Shown here piece after piece: positions 26,470 through 35,106 of a DNA stretch of 64,000 nucleotides (positions within the stretch are counted from its first letter, which is position 1; every line of letters begins with the position of its first letter). The DNA is from Pseudomonas helmanticensis (GTDB lineage: Bacteria; Pseudomonadota; Gammaproteobacteria; Pseudomonadales; Pseudomonadaceae): contig NZ_FXUY01000001.1 of NCBI RefSeq assembly GCF_900182985.1, positions 1,612,001 through 1,676,000 of the forward strand. The letters are read 5' to 3'. Made by a program: the position numbers and the translations under genes. The notes beneath the pieces were generated by a model, which ran no database searches, was not told the origin of the DNA, and saw nothing but the letters and a program-made list of their open reading frames with translations.

Positions 26470-26691
26470 TTCTGTTTTCCTCCGGCTTCAACCAGCGGCG
26501 AATCGCCACCAGCCAAAAATGACATCAATATAGTGGCGCGATGGTAGGCAGCGGGTTTCAGGTCGTCAATTGACGAATTCACCCCAATCGCGCACAAGCC
26601 CTCCGCCCGCAATAGTCTGTAAACTCTCCCCTCTTTCGCCGCCCTCATTTCACCTGCGGCCATCACCTCTTTAATTGTTGCGGAGTCCGCC

Positions 26692-27936
26692 TTGCGTCTG
26701 TTTCACACCTCCGACTGGCACCTTGGGCAAAACCTCCACGGCCAGGAGCGCGATTTCGAGCACGCCTGTTTTCTCGAATGGCTGCTGGGTCAACTGAAAC
26801 TGGCGCAGCCGGATGTGCTGCTGATCGCCGGTGACATTTTCGACACGGTCAATCCGCCGGTCAAAGCCCAGGAACGCCTCTACGATTTCATCGTCAGCGC
26901 CCATGAACAGCAACCGTTGCTGACCATCGTGATGATTGCCGGCAACCACGATTCCGGTTCACGGATCGAGTTACCCGCGCCACTGATGCGCCGTTTGCGC
27001 ACGCATGCGCTGGGTCGGGTGTTGTGGCTGGATGACGGGCAATTGGATGCCGAGCGTCTGTTGCTGCCGCTGCCGGATAAAACCGGCGAAATTGCCGCGT
27101 GGTGCCTGGCGCTGCCGTTCCTGCGCCCGGCGGAAGTGACCGGCGCGCATTTGGGTGACAACTATTTGCGCGGCATCGGTCAGGTGCACGAATGGCTGAT
27201 CGAAGCGGCCAACGCCAAGCGCACACCCGGTCAGGCTTTGATTGCCATCAGCCACGCGCACATGGCCGGCGGCTCGGTATCGGAAGATTCCGAGCGCAGC
27301 CTGATCATCGGCAATGCCGAAGCCCTGCCCGCCAGCCTGTTCGGGCCGAGCATCAGCTATGTTGCCCTCGGCCATTTGCACAAGCCGCAGAAGGTCAACG
27401 GTGAGGAACGCATTCGCTACAGCGGTTCGCCGATTCCGTTGTCGTTCTCCGAAATCGGCTATCAGCACCAGATTCTCGACGTCACCCTCGATGGCGAAAG
27501 CCTGGTCAGTGTTGAATCAAAACTGATTCCGCGCTCGGTCAATCTGCAACGCATCGGCCCGGCACCGCTGGCCGAGATCCTGCTGCAACTGGCAGACCTG
27601 CCGAACATCGACCTGCTCGCTGAAACCCAGCGCCAGCCGTGGCTGGAGGTGCGCGTGCGCCTCGACGAGCCGCAACCGGATCTGCGCCACCAAGTGGAAA
27701 ACGCCCTGCAAGGCAAAGCCGTGCGGCTGGTGCGCATCGCCGCTGAATACGCCGGCAACCGGGGCGCTGACGGCGAGGCGGACGGCACCACGCTGATCGA
27801 ACTCGACCAACTGACGCCGCAGGAGTTGTTCAGCCGCGCCTGGCTCGACAACTACGGCAACGAGGTTGATGAGCAGACGCTGAAGGACTTCGCCGAACTG
27901 CTGCAAGACGTGCAACTGGAGGGCGAGCAGCCATGA
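26692..27936 (+). CDS. sbcD: Nuclease SbcCD subunit D
   Basis: The 414-residue Mre11-type metallophosphoesterase has the five phosphoesterase motifs: DWHLGQ (residues 8-13), GDIFD (about 47-51), GNHDSG (about 84-89), SHAHMAGG and GHLHKPQ. With SbcC it forms an ATP-dependent exo/endonuclease that opens DNA hairpins and protein-blocked ends. This is relevant in a genome rich in REP palindromes. It begins with TTG, supported by CGGAG 8 bases upstream and conservation from residue 1 (MRLFHTSDWHLGQ). It overlaps sbcC by ATGA. Confidence 0.95.
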   Translation: MRLFHTSDWHLGQNLHGQERDFEHACFLEWLLGQLKLAQPDVLLIAGDIFDTVNPPVKAQERLYDFIVSAHEQQPLLTIVMIAGNHDSGSRIELPAPLMRRLRTHALGRVLWLDDGQLDAERLLLPLPDKTGEIAAWCLALPFLRPAEVTGAHLGDNYLRGIGQVHEWLIEAANAKRTPGQALIAISHAHMAGGSVSEDSERSLIIGNAEALPASLFGPSISYVALGHLHKPQKVNGEERIRYSGSPIPLSFSEIGYQHQILDVTLDGESLVSVESKLIPRSVNLQRIGPAPLAEILLQLADLPNIDLLAETQRQPWLEVRVRLDEPQPDLRHQVENALQGKAVRLVRIAAEYAGNRGADGEADGTTLIELDQLTPQELFSRAWLDNYGNEVDEQTLKDFAELLQDVQLEGEQP

Positions 27937-30900
27937 AGATTCTCGCCATTCGGTTGAAAAACCTCGCCTCGCTGGCCGGCCCGTTCGAGATCGATTTCAC
28001 CGCTGAACCGTTGGCCAGCGCCGGCTTGTTTGCGATTACCGGGCCGACCGGCGCCGGCAAAAGTACCTTGCTCGACGCTTTGTGCCTGGCGCTGTTCGGT
28101 GCCGTACCGCGCCTGAACAACACCGGCCGCGACGCGAAAGTCCCGGATGCCGACGGCGAAATCGCCACGGGCGACCCGCGCACCTTACTGCGGCGCGGCA
28201 CCGGTGAAGGCTATGCGGAAGTCGATTTTGTCGGTGTCGATGGCCGGCGCTATCGAGCGCGCTGGGAAGCCAATCGCGCTCGCGAGAAGGCCGGCGGCAA
28301 GCTGCAAGCCAGCCGCCAGAGCCTGCGCGATATCGATCAGGATCAACTGCTCGCCAGCCAGAAAGGCGAGTACAAAACCCAGCTGGAAACCGCGCTCGGC
28401 CTGAACTTCGAACAGTTCACCCGCGCCGTGCTGCTGGCCCAGAGCGAGTTCAGTGCGTTCCTCAAGGCCGACGACAACGACCGCAGCGAACTGCTGGAAA
28501 AACTCACCGACACGGCGCTCTACACGCGGCTCGGTCGTCGCGCCTTCGACAAGACCAAAGAGGCCCGCGAAGCGCACAAGCTGTTGCAGGATCAGGCCAC
28601 TGGCGTCACGCCGCTGAGCGCTGAAGCCCGCGCCGAGCTGGATGAGCGTTTCAACAACGCCCAGCAACAACTGAAACTGCAACAGGCGCAGCTGAAACAG
28701 CTTGAGCAGCAGCACACGTGGCTCAAGGATTTGCGCCTGTTGCAGGACGCGCAGCACGCCGCCAGCGAGCAACTGCACAGCGCTCAGCAACAACGCGAAG
28801 GCCTGGCTGGCGAACGGCTCAAGTTGACGCGACTCGAGCAACTCGGCCCGCAACGCCATCAGTTCGCGCGCAAAAACCAGCTCGATGCGCTGCTGACGCC
28901 GTTGGCGGCACAGATCGCCGAACACACTCGCCAGCATGCCGAACTGACTGAGCGCCAGACGCAACTGGAGCAGAATCTCGAAGCAGCGAAAGTCGCACTG
29001 AGCGAGGCGCAGCAACGCCAGTCTGGGAATGCGCCGCTGTTGCGTCAGGCCTTCGAGGAGCAAAGCACCCTCGCCCGTCTGGCCAAGGATGTCGCCGCTG
29101 GCGCTGAAGCCAAAGCCGCAGCACAACAGGCGTGCAGCGACGGTCAGGGCGCGATTCAAGCCTTGCTGGAAAAACAGGCCCAGGTCGCCGAGCGCTTGCA
29201 ACGCATTGCCGCCGAGCTTGAGCAAAGCGCTCATCTGGCACCGTTAAGCGATGCGTGGAATGCCTATCGCGATCGTCTGCAGCAGTTGATGCTGATCGGC
29301 AATCGCCTGAACAAAGGTCAGGCTGAACTGGCCAGTCTCGAGCAGAACGCCGCCCACAGCGCCGAAGCGTTCACCACCCAGAAGCAGCAGCTTGAAGTGC
29401 TGTTCAAAGAGGCCGGCGCCGAACCGGATGCCGTTGCCGAGCAGATCGGCATTCTCGGCACGCTGTTGCAGGACAACCGCAAACAGCTGCGCGCCTTTGA
29501 AGATTTGTCGCGCCTGTGGGCCAGCCAGCAGGATCTGCTCAAGCGCGGCGCCGAGCTGCAACAACGCCAGCTCAGCGCCCAGCAGGAGCGCGAACGGTTG
29601 ACCCAGGACGGGGTGAAAAGCAAAGCCGAACTGACCGTCGCCGAGCAAACCCTCAACGTCACCCGCGAACTGCTTGAACGCCAGCGCCTCGCGCGCAGTG
29701 CCAGCGTCGAAGAGTTGCGCGGGCAGTTGCAGGATGACCAGCCGTGCCCGGTGTGCGGGAGCAACGAGCATCCGTATCACCAACCGGAAGCGCTGCTGCA
29801 AAGCCTCGGCCGCCACGATGAGAGTGAGCAGGCCAACGCGCAGCTAGTGGTCGATCAGCTCAAGGAAAAGCTCATCGAACTGCGTGCCGAAGTCGGCGGC
29901 GTCATCGCGCAACAGAAAGAATTGTTGCAACAACAGGAGCAACTGGCCGCCCAGCAACAGGTCTTGGCACCGAGCCTCGATGCTCATCCGCTGTCCGCCC
30001 AATTGCTCAATCAAGATGCCGACAAACGCGATGCCTGGCTCAGTCGTCAGAACGAACAGCTCAACCAGAGCATCGCGCAGGACGAACAACGCCAGAGCGC
30101 CCTGCTCACTCTGCAACAGGATGCCGCGCGGCTGACGCAACAATTGCGTCAGGCGGAAACCGCGCATCAGCAAGCCGCGCAGCACCTGGGCAATCAGCAG
30201 CGCGAACTGAGCAGCGACCGCCAGCGCCTCGACGAGGAACTGACGGCGTTCGCCACTCTGCTGCCGGCCGACACCCTTGAAGCCCTGCGCCAGGAGCCTG
30301 CGGCGACGTTCCTGCAGCTCGACCGGCAGATCGCCGAACGCTTGGCGCAAGTCGAGCAGCAGAAGGAAGAATTGAGCGAGCAGCAGCAACGTCAGCAGAC
30401 ACTGGAGAAAGACCAGGATCGTCAGCAGACGCGCCTGCAACAAGCGCAAATCGCTGAACAGCAGTACGCTGCGTTAGCCGAGCAACAGCAGCGCTGCCAG
30501 GAGAAACTCGCGCAATTGCTTGGCGAGCACAGCTGCGCCGAGCAGTGGCAGCAGCAACTGGAACACGCCGTCGAACAGGCGCGCAACACTGAAACCAGCA
30601 CGGCGCAGGAGCTGCAAAGCGTGCGCACGCAGCGGGTGCAGACCGGCGCTGAACTGAAGGCGCAGCAGGAGCGTTTGCAGGCGCTGGAAAGCGAAGACCA
30701 GGATCTCACCGGCAAGATCGCCGACTGGCGCGCGGGTCATCCCGAGCTGGACGATGGCGGCCTCGAAGACTTGTTGCGGGTCGATGACGCGCAACTCGGC
30801 GAACTGCGCCAGCGTCTGCAACTCAACGAAAAAGCGATCGAGCAAGCCTCGGTGTTGTTGCAGGAGCGTGAGCGCTTGTTGGTCGACCATCAAGCCCACA

Positions 30901-31574
30901 GCAATGGCGATCTCGACGCTGAGCAACTCGCCACCGCGCTGGTTGATCTGCAACAGCAGTCCACTGTCAGCGAGCAGCAATGCGCCGAACTGCGCGCCGA
31001 ACAAGTCGAAGATCAGCGCCGGCAGAATGCCAATCAGGCACTGGCGCAGCAGATCGCCGACGCCTATGCCGAATACCAGCGCTGGGCGCGGCTGAGTGCC
31101 TTGATCGGATCGGCCACCGGCGACACCTTCCGCAAGATCGCCCAGGCCTACAACCTCGACCTGCTGGTGCACCACGCCAATGTGCAACTGCGCCAACTGG
31201 TCAAACGCTATCGCCTGAAACGCGGCGGCAGCATGCTCGGCTTGTTGGTGATGGACACGGAAATGGGCGACGAACTGCGCTCGGTGCATTCGTTGTCCGG
31301 CGGCGAAACGTTCCTCGTGTCGCTGGCGCTGGCGTTGGGTCTGGCATCGATGGCGTCGAGTACGCTGAAAATCGAATCGCTGTTTATCGATGAAGGCTTT
31401 GGCAGTCTCGATCCGGAGTCGCTGCAATTGGCGATGGATGCGCTCGACGGCTTGCAGGCGCAAGGCCGCAAGGTCGCGGTGATTTCCCACGTACAGGAAA
31501 TGCACGAGCGGATCCCGGTGCAGATTCAGGTCCAGCGTCAGGGCAACGGTTTGAGCACCGTGGAGGTGAAATGA
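27933..31574 (+). CDS. sbcC: Nuclease SbcCD subunit C (SMC-like ATPase)
   Basis: The 1213-residue Rad50-type protein has Walker A GPTGAGKST (about residues 36-44). Two long Gln/Glu-rich coiled coils (about 200-560 and 640-1000) flank the zinc hook CPVCG (Cys605 and Cys608). The C-terminal half ABC domain carries signature LSGGETFLVSLALALG and Walker B IESLFIDEGFGSLD. It provides ATP-driven clamping for SbcD. Start and stop overlap neighbouring genes, giving a sbcD-sbcC-GST operon. Confidence 0.96.
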   Translation: MKILAIRLKNLASLAGPFEIDFTAEPLASAGLFAITGPTGAGKSTLLDALCLALFGAVPRLNNTGRDAKVPDADGEIATGDPRTLLRRGTGEGYAEVDFVGVDGRRYRARWEANRAREKAGGKLQASRQSLRDIDQDQLLASQKGEYKTQLETALGLNFEQFTRAVLLAQSEFSAFLKADDNDRSELLEKLTDTALYTRLGRRAFDKTKEAREAHKLLQDQATGVTPLSAEARAELDERFNNAQQQLKLQQAQLKQLEQQHTWLKDLRLLQDAQHAASEQLHSAQQQREGLAGERLKLTRLEQLGPQRHQFARKNQLDALLTPLAAQIAEHTRQHAELTERQTQLEQNLEAAKVALSEAQQRQSGNAPLLRQAFEEQSTLARLAKDVAAGAEAKAAAQQACSDGQGAIQALLEKQAQVAERLQRIAAELEQSAHLAPLSDAWNAYRDRLQQLMLIGNRLNKGQAELASLEQNAAHSAEAFTTQKQQLEVLFKEAGAEPDAVAEQIGILGTLLQDNRKQLRAFEDLSRLWASQQDLLKRGAELQQRQLSAQQERERLTQDGVKSKAELTVAEQTLNVTRELLERQRLARSASVEELRGQLQDDQPCPVCGSNEHPYHQPEALLQSLGRHDESEQANAQLVVDQLKEKLIELRAEVGGVIAQQKELLQQQEQLAAQQQVLAPSLDAHPLSAQLLNQDADKRDAWLSRQNEQLNQSIAQDEQRQSALLTLQQDAARLTQQLRQAETAHQQAAQHLGNQQRELSSDRQRLDEELTAFATLLPADTLEALRQEPAATFLQLDRQIAERLAQVEQQKEELSEQQQRQQTLEKDQDRQQTRLQQAQIAEQQYAALAEQQQRCQEKLAQLLGEHSCAEQWQQQLEHAVEQARNTETSTAQELQSVRTQRVQTGAELKAQQERLQALESEDQDLTGKIADWRAGHPELDDGGLEDLLRVDDAQLGELRQRLQLNEKAIEQASVLLQERERLLVDHQAHSNGDLDAEQLATALVDLQQQSTVSEQQCAELRAEQVEDQRRQNANQALAQQIADAYAEYQRWARLSALIGSATGDTFRKIAQAYNLDLLVHHANVQLRQLVKRYRLKRGGSMLGLLVMDTEMGDELRSVHSLSGGETFLVSLALALGLASMASSTLKIESLFIDEGFGSLDPESLQLAMDALDGLQAQGRKVAVISHVQEMHERIPVQIQVQRQGNGLSTVEVK

Positions 31575-32155
31575 ACAAGCTGTATTCCTTCCGCCGCTGC
31601 CCCTATGCGATGCGGGCGCGGATGGCTCTGCGTTATTCCGGCGTGCCAGTGGAGATGGTTGAAGTCAGCCTCAAGGCCAAACCACCGGAGATGCTGGCGA
31701 TCTCGCCGAAAGGCACGGTGCCAGTGCTGGATGCCGGTGGCCGGGTGATTGATGAGAGCCTGGAAATCATGCACTGGGCGTTGGCGCAGAATGATCCGCA
31801 GGGTTGGTTGCTGGAGGGTGATGCGCGGATTGCCGAATTGATCGAGGCGAATGATCAGGGGTTCAAGGTGCATCTGAACCGCTACAAATATGCCGAGCGC
31901 TATCCGGAACAACCGATGGAGGTTTATCGGGCTGAAGGGGCGGTGTTTTTGCAGCGGCTGGAGGCGCTGCTCAAGGATCGCGATTACTTGCTGACTGATC
32001 ATCCGAGCCTGGCCGATATCGCCTTGCTGCCGTTCGTTCGGCAGTTTGCCCATGTTGATCGTGAGTGGTTTGCGCAGACGCCTTATGTACGGTTGCAGGT
32101 TTGGTTGCAGCGCTTCCTCGAATCCGAGCTCTTCACCTCGATCATGAAAAAGTAA
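31571..32155 (+). CDS. Glutathione S-transferase-family protein
   Basis: The 194-residue protein has a thioredoxin-like N-terminal domain with RRCPYAMRARMALRYSG (CPYA active-site motif, Cys9) and GTVPVLDAGG, and a C-terminal all-helical domain (LTDHPSLADIALLPFVRQF). The redox-type Cys rather than Tyr or Ser at the active site suggests an omega or glutaredoxin-2-like thiol transferase. Its ATG overlaps the sbcC stop, an operon link whose functional meaning is unclear. Confidence 0.9.
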   Translation: MNKLYSFRRCPYAMRARMALRYSGVPVEMVEVSLKAKPPEMLAISPKGTVPVLDAGGRVIDESLEIMHWALAQNDPQGWLLEGDARIAELIEANDQGFKVHLNRYKYAERYPEQPMEVYRAEGAVFLQRLEALLKDRDYLLTDHPSLADIALLPFVRQFAHVDREWFAQTPYVRLQVWLQRFLESELFTSIMKK

Positions 32156-32173
32156 CTACAGCGCCTCAACCCC

Positions 32174-32306
32174 TGTGGCGAGGGGATTTATCCCCGTTCG
32201 GCTGCGAAGCAGTCGTGAAACATTCTATGCGGTGTGACAGGCAAATTTGAGTTGCAGGATTTGGGGCTGCTTCGCAGCCCAACGGGGATAAATCCCCTCG
32301 CCACAA
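32174..32306. repeat. GGCGAGGGGATTTATCCCC-type inverted repeat
   Basis: TGTGGCGAGGGGATTTATCC at the left and its complement at the right flank a non-palindromic centre with CTGCGAAGCAG / CTGCTTCGCAG sub-arms. This is another dispersed Pseudomonas intergenic element, lying between the convergent GST gene and the small gene at 32320. Confidence 0.8.
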
Positions 32307-32319
32307 TGGATTGCGGTGT

Positions 32320-32577
32320 CTAGGCGAGTGCATTGCACATCCCAAGCGCCATGCAATCAACTTCGAAGGGACCGAGGAAATTGGTCGAAACCTTCACCGG
32401 TGGATTCCCCGCCATCAACCCCAGCGTATTCGCCCGTTCGATGTTATGCGCGATGGTGTGATTAGCCTCTATGGCCCGCGCCAACCCGCCCACCGAGCCT
32501 TGACCAACGCCCAGTAACGAAGCGCCGTTGGTCATGACCGCCAGACTGGCAATGACCCAAAGTCTGTAACCTTTCAT
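32320..32577 (-). CDS. Small exported protein of unknown function
   Basis: The 85-residue protein has an N-terminal hydrophobic leader (MKGYRLWVIASLAVMTNGAS) and a mature part with two cysteines near the end (DCMALGMC). The ATG overlaps the stop of the upstream membrane-protein gene (ATGA), so the two are translated together. No family is recognised. Confidence 0.55.
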   Translation of the reverse strand: MKGYRLWVIASLAVMTNGASLLGVGQGSVGGLARAIEANHTIAHNIERANTLGLMAGNPPVKVSTNFLGPFEVDCMALGMCNALA

Positions 32578-32786
32578 GCGCCGCCGACTCCTGCGAGTTC
32601 AGCCCGGTCGACCGTCACGCTTTGCGAGCGGACTTCGAACTGGATGCCAGGGTGGGCGACGTCAATCGGTGCGCTGAAGCGATGTTCCATTTGCGAGGCG
32701 ACGCTGACAACGAGCACCACGGCCAGGTAAAGACCGATGGCCAGGTAGGCGCCGCGTTTGGCTGAAGTGATGATTTCGCTGGCCAT
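32574..32786 (-). CDS. Small membrane-anchored protein of unknown function
   Basis: The 70-residue protein has one membrane helix (about 13-33, AYLAIGLYLAVVLVVSVASQ) and a short periplasmic tail. The ATG at 32786 has GGGAGAA upstream; the longer in-frame reading from 32849 adds a segment without leader features. It is coupled to the exported protein gene at 32320-32577. A shared role of the pair at the inner membrane is inference only. Confidence 0.55.
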   Translation of the reverse strand: MASEIITSAKRGAYLAIGLYLAVVLVVSVASQMEHRFSAPIDVAHPGIQFEVRSQSVTVDRAELAGVGGA

Positions 32787-32961
32787 GGTGTTCTCCCGTG
32801 GGCATGTTTCGATGGCCACAGAATCGATCAAAACAGCGGTGGCAACCACTCAGGGTTTTCCATAGTGAACATCAGCTTCGTTGATTATTTAGCCGGTCTA
32901 TTTGCGTGTTGAAGAAAACCTATGACGCTACGAAACGCACACGAGGGCGACGGTCTTTACC

Positions 32962-33100
32962 GATCGTTCCCACGCTCTGCGTGGGAACGATCAACAACGA
33001 TCAACAACGCACACGTGTAAGAGCTGCCGAAGGCTGCGATCTTTTGATTTTGCTTTTTAAAAACAAGATCAAAAGATCGCAGCCTTCGGCAGCTCCTACA
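32962..33100. repeat. Short GATCGTTCCCACGC palindrome followed by a REP pair
   Basis: 32962-32992 is a minimal hairpin GATCGTTCCCACGC / GCGTGGGAACGATC. 33015-33100 is a head-to-head REP pair (TGTAAGAGCTGCCGAAGGCT and complement). They fill most of the 333-base gap between the genes at 32574-32786 and 33121-33300; the rest shows nothing notable. Confidence 0.85.
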
Positions 33101-33120
33101 GGGGAGTTGTGTGCTGGTGC

Positions 33121-33300
33121 TCAGTGTTGGCTTTTGTGATCCAGGGCGGCGTAGAAGTTGGCGCTCTGTTGCAGGTATTTCTGGGTGTAGCTCTGGGTGT
33201 GGGATTTTTTGCTGGCGATTTCAACGTTGGCACCGGCTGGCAGAACCACGGTGGCGGAGATGGCGGAAGCGGCGATAACGGAGAAGAGATTGAAGTTCAT
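33121..33300 (-). CDS. Very small exported protein
   Basis: The 59-residue protein has a signal peptide (MNFNLFSVIAASAISATVVL, cleavage probably after PAGA or nearby) and a short polar mature part rich in Ser, Gln and His (SYTQKYLQQSANFYAAL). GAGGG precedes the ATG at 33300. Pseudomonads encode several such small periplasmic peptides of unknown role. Confidence 0.55.
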   Translation of the reverse strand: MNFNLFSVIAASAISATVVLPAGANVEIASKKSHTQSYTQKYLQQSANFYAALDHKSQH

Positions 33301-33428
33301 GGCGGTAACCCTCGTGTTCGGTTGGCTTGCTCGCCCGGTTGGGCCGTGAAGCAAACTTAACGCTCGAGGGCTGATCGCTTGAAATGCTTTGTAACGTTAG
33401 CGCATATCAGTGCAATTAATACAACCAG

Positions 33429-33453
33429 ACAGGCCCCGTAAACCGGGGCCTGT
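33429..33453 (-). terminator. Terminator-like hairpin after the lactonase gene
   Basis: Stem ACAGGCCCC / GGGGCCTGT with a 7-base loop lies 4 bases after the lactonase stop. The following T tract is poor, so termination may be partial. Confidence 0.65.
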
Positions 33454-33456
33454 GGC

Positions 33457-34632
33457 TTATTGTCGCACTATAAACTTGAGGTCACTCGGGGCGTCCATCG
33501 GCAGTTTCTGCACGGTTTTGCCGAGCAGACCGGTCTTGCTGTCGCGCTCGACGACAACAATCTGGTTGCTCTTCTGGTTGGCAATCAACAGGAACTTGCC
33601 ACTCGGATCGAGGCTGAATTCGCGTGGGTGATCACCTTCCACCGAGCGCTTTTGCAGCTCTTTGAGCTGGGCAGTCGCCGGATCGATGCTGAATACCACC
33701 AATTGATTGGCGGTGCCGCGATTGCTGACATAGAGGAACTTGCCGTCCGCCGAGGTGTGCAGCGCGGCGCCGGCCTTGTCCGACGTCGGCTGACCTGCAG
33801 CCAGATCGACCAATTGGGTCTGGGTCAGCACGCCGTCGTTGTAATCAAACACCGCGACCTGCGCGCTCATTTCCATGCTCAGCCAGGCGTGCTTGCCGTC
33901 AGCGCTGAACAGCAGATGACGCGGGCCACTGCCTGCCGGGAGGGACACCGAGGCGGATTTCGCCGGGGTCAGCGGCAAATCCGGATTGGCCTTTGGGTCG
34001 AATTTGTAGATGAAGACCTTGTCCGCACCCAGATCGTTGGAGAACACGTAGCGACCGTCCGGCGAAGAGACCGTCGAGTGCACGTGGTTCGAGGCCTGAC
34101 GCTCAGGATTGACCCGGCTCGCCGGGTGCGCGCTCATCTGTACGACCGGCTTCAGTTTGCCGTCAGCACCGACCGGCAGCACCGCGAGGGTTCCACCCGG
34201 ATCTTCCATTACCGAATAGTTGCTGACGAACAGGTGACTGGCGTCAGCGCTGAGGCTCGAATGAGTCGGTTCGTTGCCCAGGCTCTGCACCTGATTGATC
34301 AGGCTCAGCGCGTGGGTCTTCGGATCGATCGCATAGCTGCTGACGCGGCCGACCGGGTCTTTCTGGCCCGGGCCGTTTTCATTGACCACGAACAGGCGAT
34401 GCTGGTCTTTGGACAAGGTCAGCCACGACGGGTTTTCGCTCTTGACCACTTGCAATGGCTTGGCATCGATCTGGCCGGTGGCGCTGTCGAAGTTCATGCG
34501 ATAGATGCCCTGGCTGGTGCCAGCGGTGTAGGAGCCGACCAGCAACTGGAAGCTTTCTGCCGATGCCGTGGACAGGCCCATGGCGCCGACGCTGCCGGCC
34601 ATCAGCAGCGGCCAGAATTTACGCATTTTCAT
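33457..34632 (-). CDS. Exported lactonase, seven-bladed beta-propeller (gluconolactonase PpgL-like)
   Basis: The protein of about 391 residues has a signal peptide (ending STASA) and a Lactonase-family propeller with repeated blades (for example LFVVNENGPGQKD, DGRYVFSNDLGADKVFIYKFD, ADGKFLYVSNRGTANQLVV). The family includes cytosolic 6-phosphogluconolactonase, but the export signal matches PpgL, the periplasmic gluconolactonase of P. aeruginosa, acting in direct glucose oxidation. I prefer the ATG at 34632 (GAGG 9 bases upstream) over that at 34641. It overlaps the end of the DUF5629-like gene by a few bases. Confidence 0.85.
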   Translation of the reverse strand: MKMRKFWPLLMAGSVGAMGLSTASAESFQLLVGSYTAGTSQGIYRMNFDSATGQIDAKPLQVVKSENPSWLTLSKDQHRLFVVNENGPGQKDPVGRVSSYAIDPKTHALSLINQVQSLGNEPTHSSLSADASHLFVSNYSVMEDPGGTLAVLPVGADGKLKPVVQMSAHPASRVNPERQASNHVHSTVSSPDGRYVFSNDLGADKVFIYKFDPKANPDLPLTPAKSASVSLPAGSGPRHLLFSADGKHAWLSMEMSAQVAVFDYNDGVLTQTQLVDLAAGQPTSDKAGAALHTSADGKFLYVSNRGTANQLVVFSIDPATAQLKELQKRSVEGDHPREFSLDPSGKFLLIANQKSNQIVVVERDSKTGLLGKTVQKLPMDAPSDLKFIVRQ

Positions 34633-34930
34633 CAGTGTCATCCTCGTCGTCGCTGCTGCTGACTACATCGCCATGACAAACCAGGCGATGTTCGCCGATC
34701 GCTTTGGTTTCGTTGAAATAGCCGACGATCAACCAGCTCTGCAAAGAGTCATCGAAGGTTGCCGCGGCAACCTGCGCCGGAGTGAATTCCCAATGTTTGG
34801 CCGCTCGGCCGTCGATGCATTCGATGTGCAGGTTATCGTCTTCATCGAGGGCGAATTCGAAGGCGTGCAGGCCGTCGATTTCGACCATACCGCAGTGTTC
34901 GAGGGCGTTGAGAAGGGTTTGGGCAGTCAT
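34619..34930 (-). CDS. DUF5629-like small acidic protein
   Basis: The 103-residue protein contains MVEIDGLHAFEFALDEDDNLHIECIDG and an acidic tail (SSSDDEDDTDEN), which I recognise as the Pseudomonas-restricted DUF5629 type. It is cytosolic with no known function. Its 3' end overlaps the start of the lactonase gene, so the two are probably one transcription unit. Confidence 0.7.
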   Translation of the reverse strand: MTAQTLLNALEHCGMVEIDGLHAFEFALDEDDNLHIECIDGRAAKHWEFTPAQVAAATFDDSLQSWLIVGYFNETKAIGEHRLVCHGDVVSSSDDEDDTDENA

Positions 34931-34988
34931 GGCAGTAAAGTCTTTCAGGGGGAAACCGGCAATGATAGCTCAAGAAGCACACTCCCCC

Positions 34989-35096
34989 TGTAGGAGCTGC
35001 CGAAGGCTGCGATCTTTTGATGCCTGATCGTTCCCACACTCAGCGTGGGAACGATCAAACAAGATCAAAGGATCGCAGCCTTCGGCAGCTCCTACA
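34989..35096. repeat. REP pair with a second repeat nested in its loop
   Basis: Outer REP arms (TGTAGGAGCTGCCGAAGGCT and complement) enclose a complete GATCGTTCCCACACTCAGCG...GATC hairpin at 35026-35056 in place of the usual short loop. Confidence 0.85.
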
Positions 35097-35106
35097 GGGG
35101 TGTTTT

